Positions 63,555 through 64,000 of a DNA stretch of 64,000 bases are shown in pieces. Source of the DNA: Nannocystis pusilla (GTDB lineage Bacteria; Myxococcota_A; Polyangia; Nannocystales; Nannocystaceae); the NCBI RefSeq assembly GCF_026626665.1, contig NZ_JAPNKE010000002.1, positions 8,514,001-8,578,000 of the forward strand, written 5' to 3'. The translations under genes were made by a program, and so were the position numbers. Each line of letters starts with the position of its first letter. Position 1 is the stretch's first letter. The notes beneath the pieces are model-generated. The model was not told the DNA's origin. It was given only the letters and a program-made list of their open reading frames with translations, and made no database searches.

Positions 63555-64000
63555 GAGCGGCGAGCGTAGCAGGCGCGCGAGGGGGTGGCAGCGGCGTGCG
63601 CTGCGGAGAGGGATACAGGCCAAGATGCGGGCGGCGGGGAGGCCGCCCGCGGGTCGGAGGGGGCGAGGAGAGAGAAATGGCGTCGGGCCGATCTGCCGGG
63701 TCCGTGAGGCGGTGATGCCGAATGAGACAGGGACCTCGGGCTCAGTATGGTGAATCGGACATGCTCCGTCGGACAGGTTTTTGGGGAAGCATGACATGGC
63801 GAACGAGACATGCTCAAACGGACATGTCATGAGCAATTCGTCATGGCGAATGGGACATGTTTTAAAGATCATGTCGATGCGACGCGTGGCATGGCGAAGG
63901 AGGCCTGCTCCAAAGATCATGGTTCCTGCGACGTTGGCATGGCGAAGGGGACGCGTTCCCTCGCGGTCACCAGGGAGAGTGACCGTCGAGCGGACATGCT
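63555..64000. repeat. Terminal repeat-rich region with many GGACATG/CATGTCC half sites
   Basis: No gene. From about 63710 to the window end the DNA is a run of imperfect units containing CATGGCGAA, GGACATG and GATCATG. Examples are TGGCGAACGAGACATGCTC, CGGACATGTCATGAGC, TGGGACATGTTTTAAAGATC and TGGCGAAGGAGGCCTGCTCC. Spacing is irregular. Several neighbours can form hairpins (ACATGCTCAAACGGACATGT). The window cuts the array, so its length is unknown. Confidence 0.75.

Noticed and set aside
63555..63920. N-terminal extension of the radical SAM protein
   Set aside because: It translates palindrome repeats (Cys/Met/His-rich) and lies upstream of the conserved MPRPIDNPPNPW start.

Overview
The window is very GC-rich, gene-dense DNA. 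It has the hallmarks of a deltaproteobacterial myxobacterium, probably of the Nannocystineae type. The evidence is an mglBA polarity pair, a kinase-STAND-FGE fusion, several Thr/Ser-linker lipoproteins with Cys-rich ends, an ADYC lipoprotein, and paired HTTM membrane proteins. The lineage is inferred from gene content only. No rRNA or tRNA gene was seen.

Layout. Positions 1-4.7 kb (+): TPR membrane protein, tsaD, rsmA, mutM and an ECF sigma factor. 4.9-12 kb (-): rnhB, then an operon of a degenerate M48-like protein and two dynamin-like GTPases. 12-20 kb: two membrane proteins of unknown role, mglBA, and the recR/ybaB/dnaX cluster. 20-21.8 kb (+): methyltransferase and small HEAT-like genes. 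21.8-25.8 kb (-): polysaccharide cluster (broken flippase, TylF-like methyltransferase, GT2, O-antigen polymerase/ligase-like). 26-33.7 kb (+): AddB-like nuclease and AddA-like helicase. 33.8-35.7 kb: group II intron with a frameshifted reverse transcriptase. 35.9-48.6 kb: lipoproteins, kinase, S9 peptidase, FGE-like and TlpA-like proteins. 48.8-54.4 kb (+): mirror-image HTTM-partner-partner-HTTM operon. 54.5-60.8 kb (-): MopE-like lipoprotein, FAD oxidoreductase, SNF2 helicase. 61-63.6 kb: RsmC-like methyltransferase and a PA0069-type radical SAM protein. The last 300 bp are repeat-rich.

Two themes cross the window. First, a short palindrome (TGTCC, about 4 variable bases, GGACA) recurs dozens of times, inside genes in many reading frames and between genes. 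In two places it sits in tandem arrays with exact spacing of 69 and 54 bp; the second array is translated as part of the AddA-like helicase. Second, about ten conserved genes are split by 1-2 base indels, mostly in homopolymers or GC dinucleotide runs. This looks more like uncorrected sequencing error than wholesale gene decay, so I annotate these as single genes and give the break positions.

Functionally the window mixes housekeeping (tRNA and rRNA modification, DNA repair, replication clamp loading) with envelope biology: polarity, membrane remodelling, polysaccharide export, and secreted lipoproteins. The least understood and most system-like parts are the HTTM quartet and the palindrome family with its link to the AddAB-like locus.
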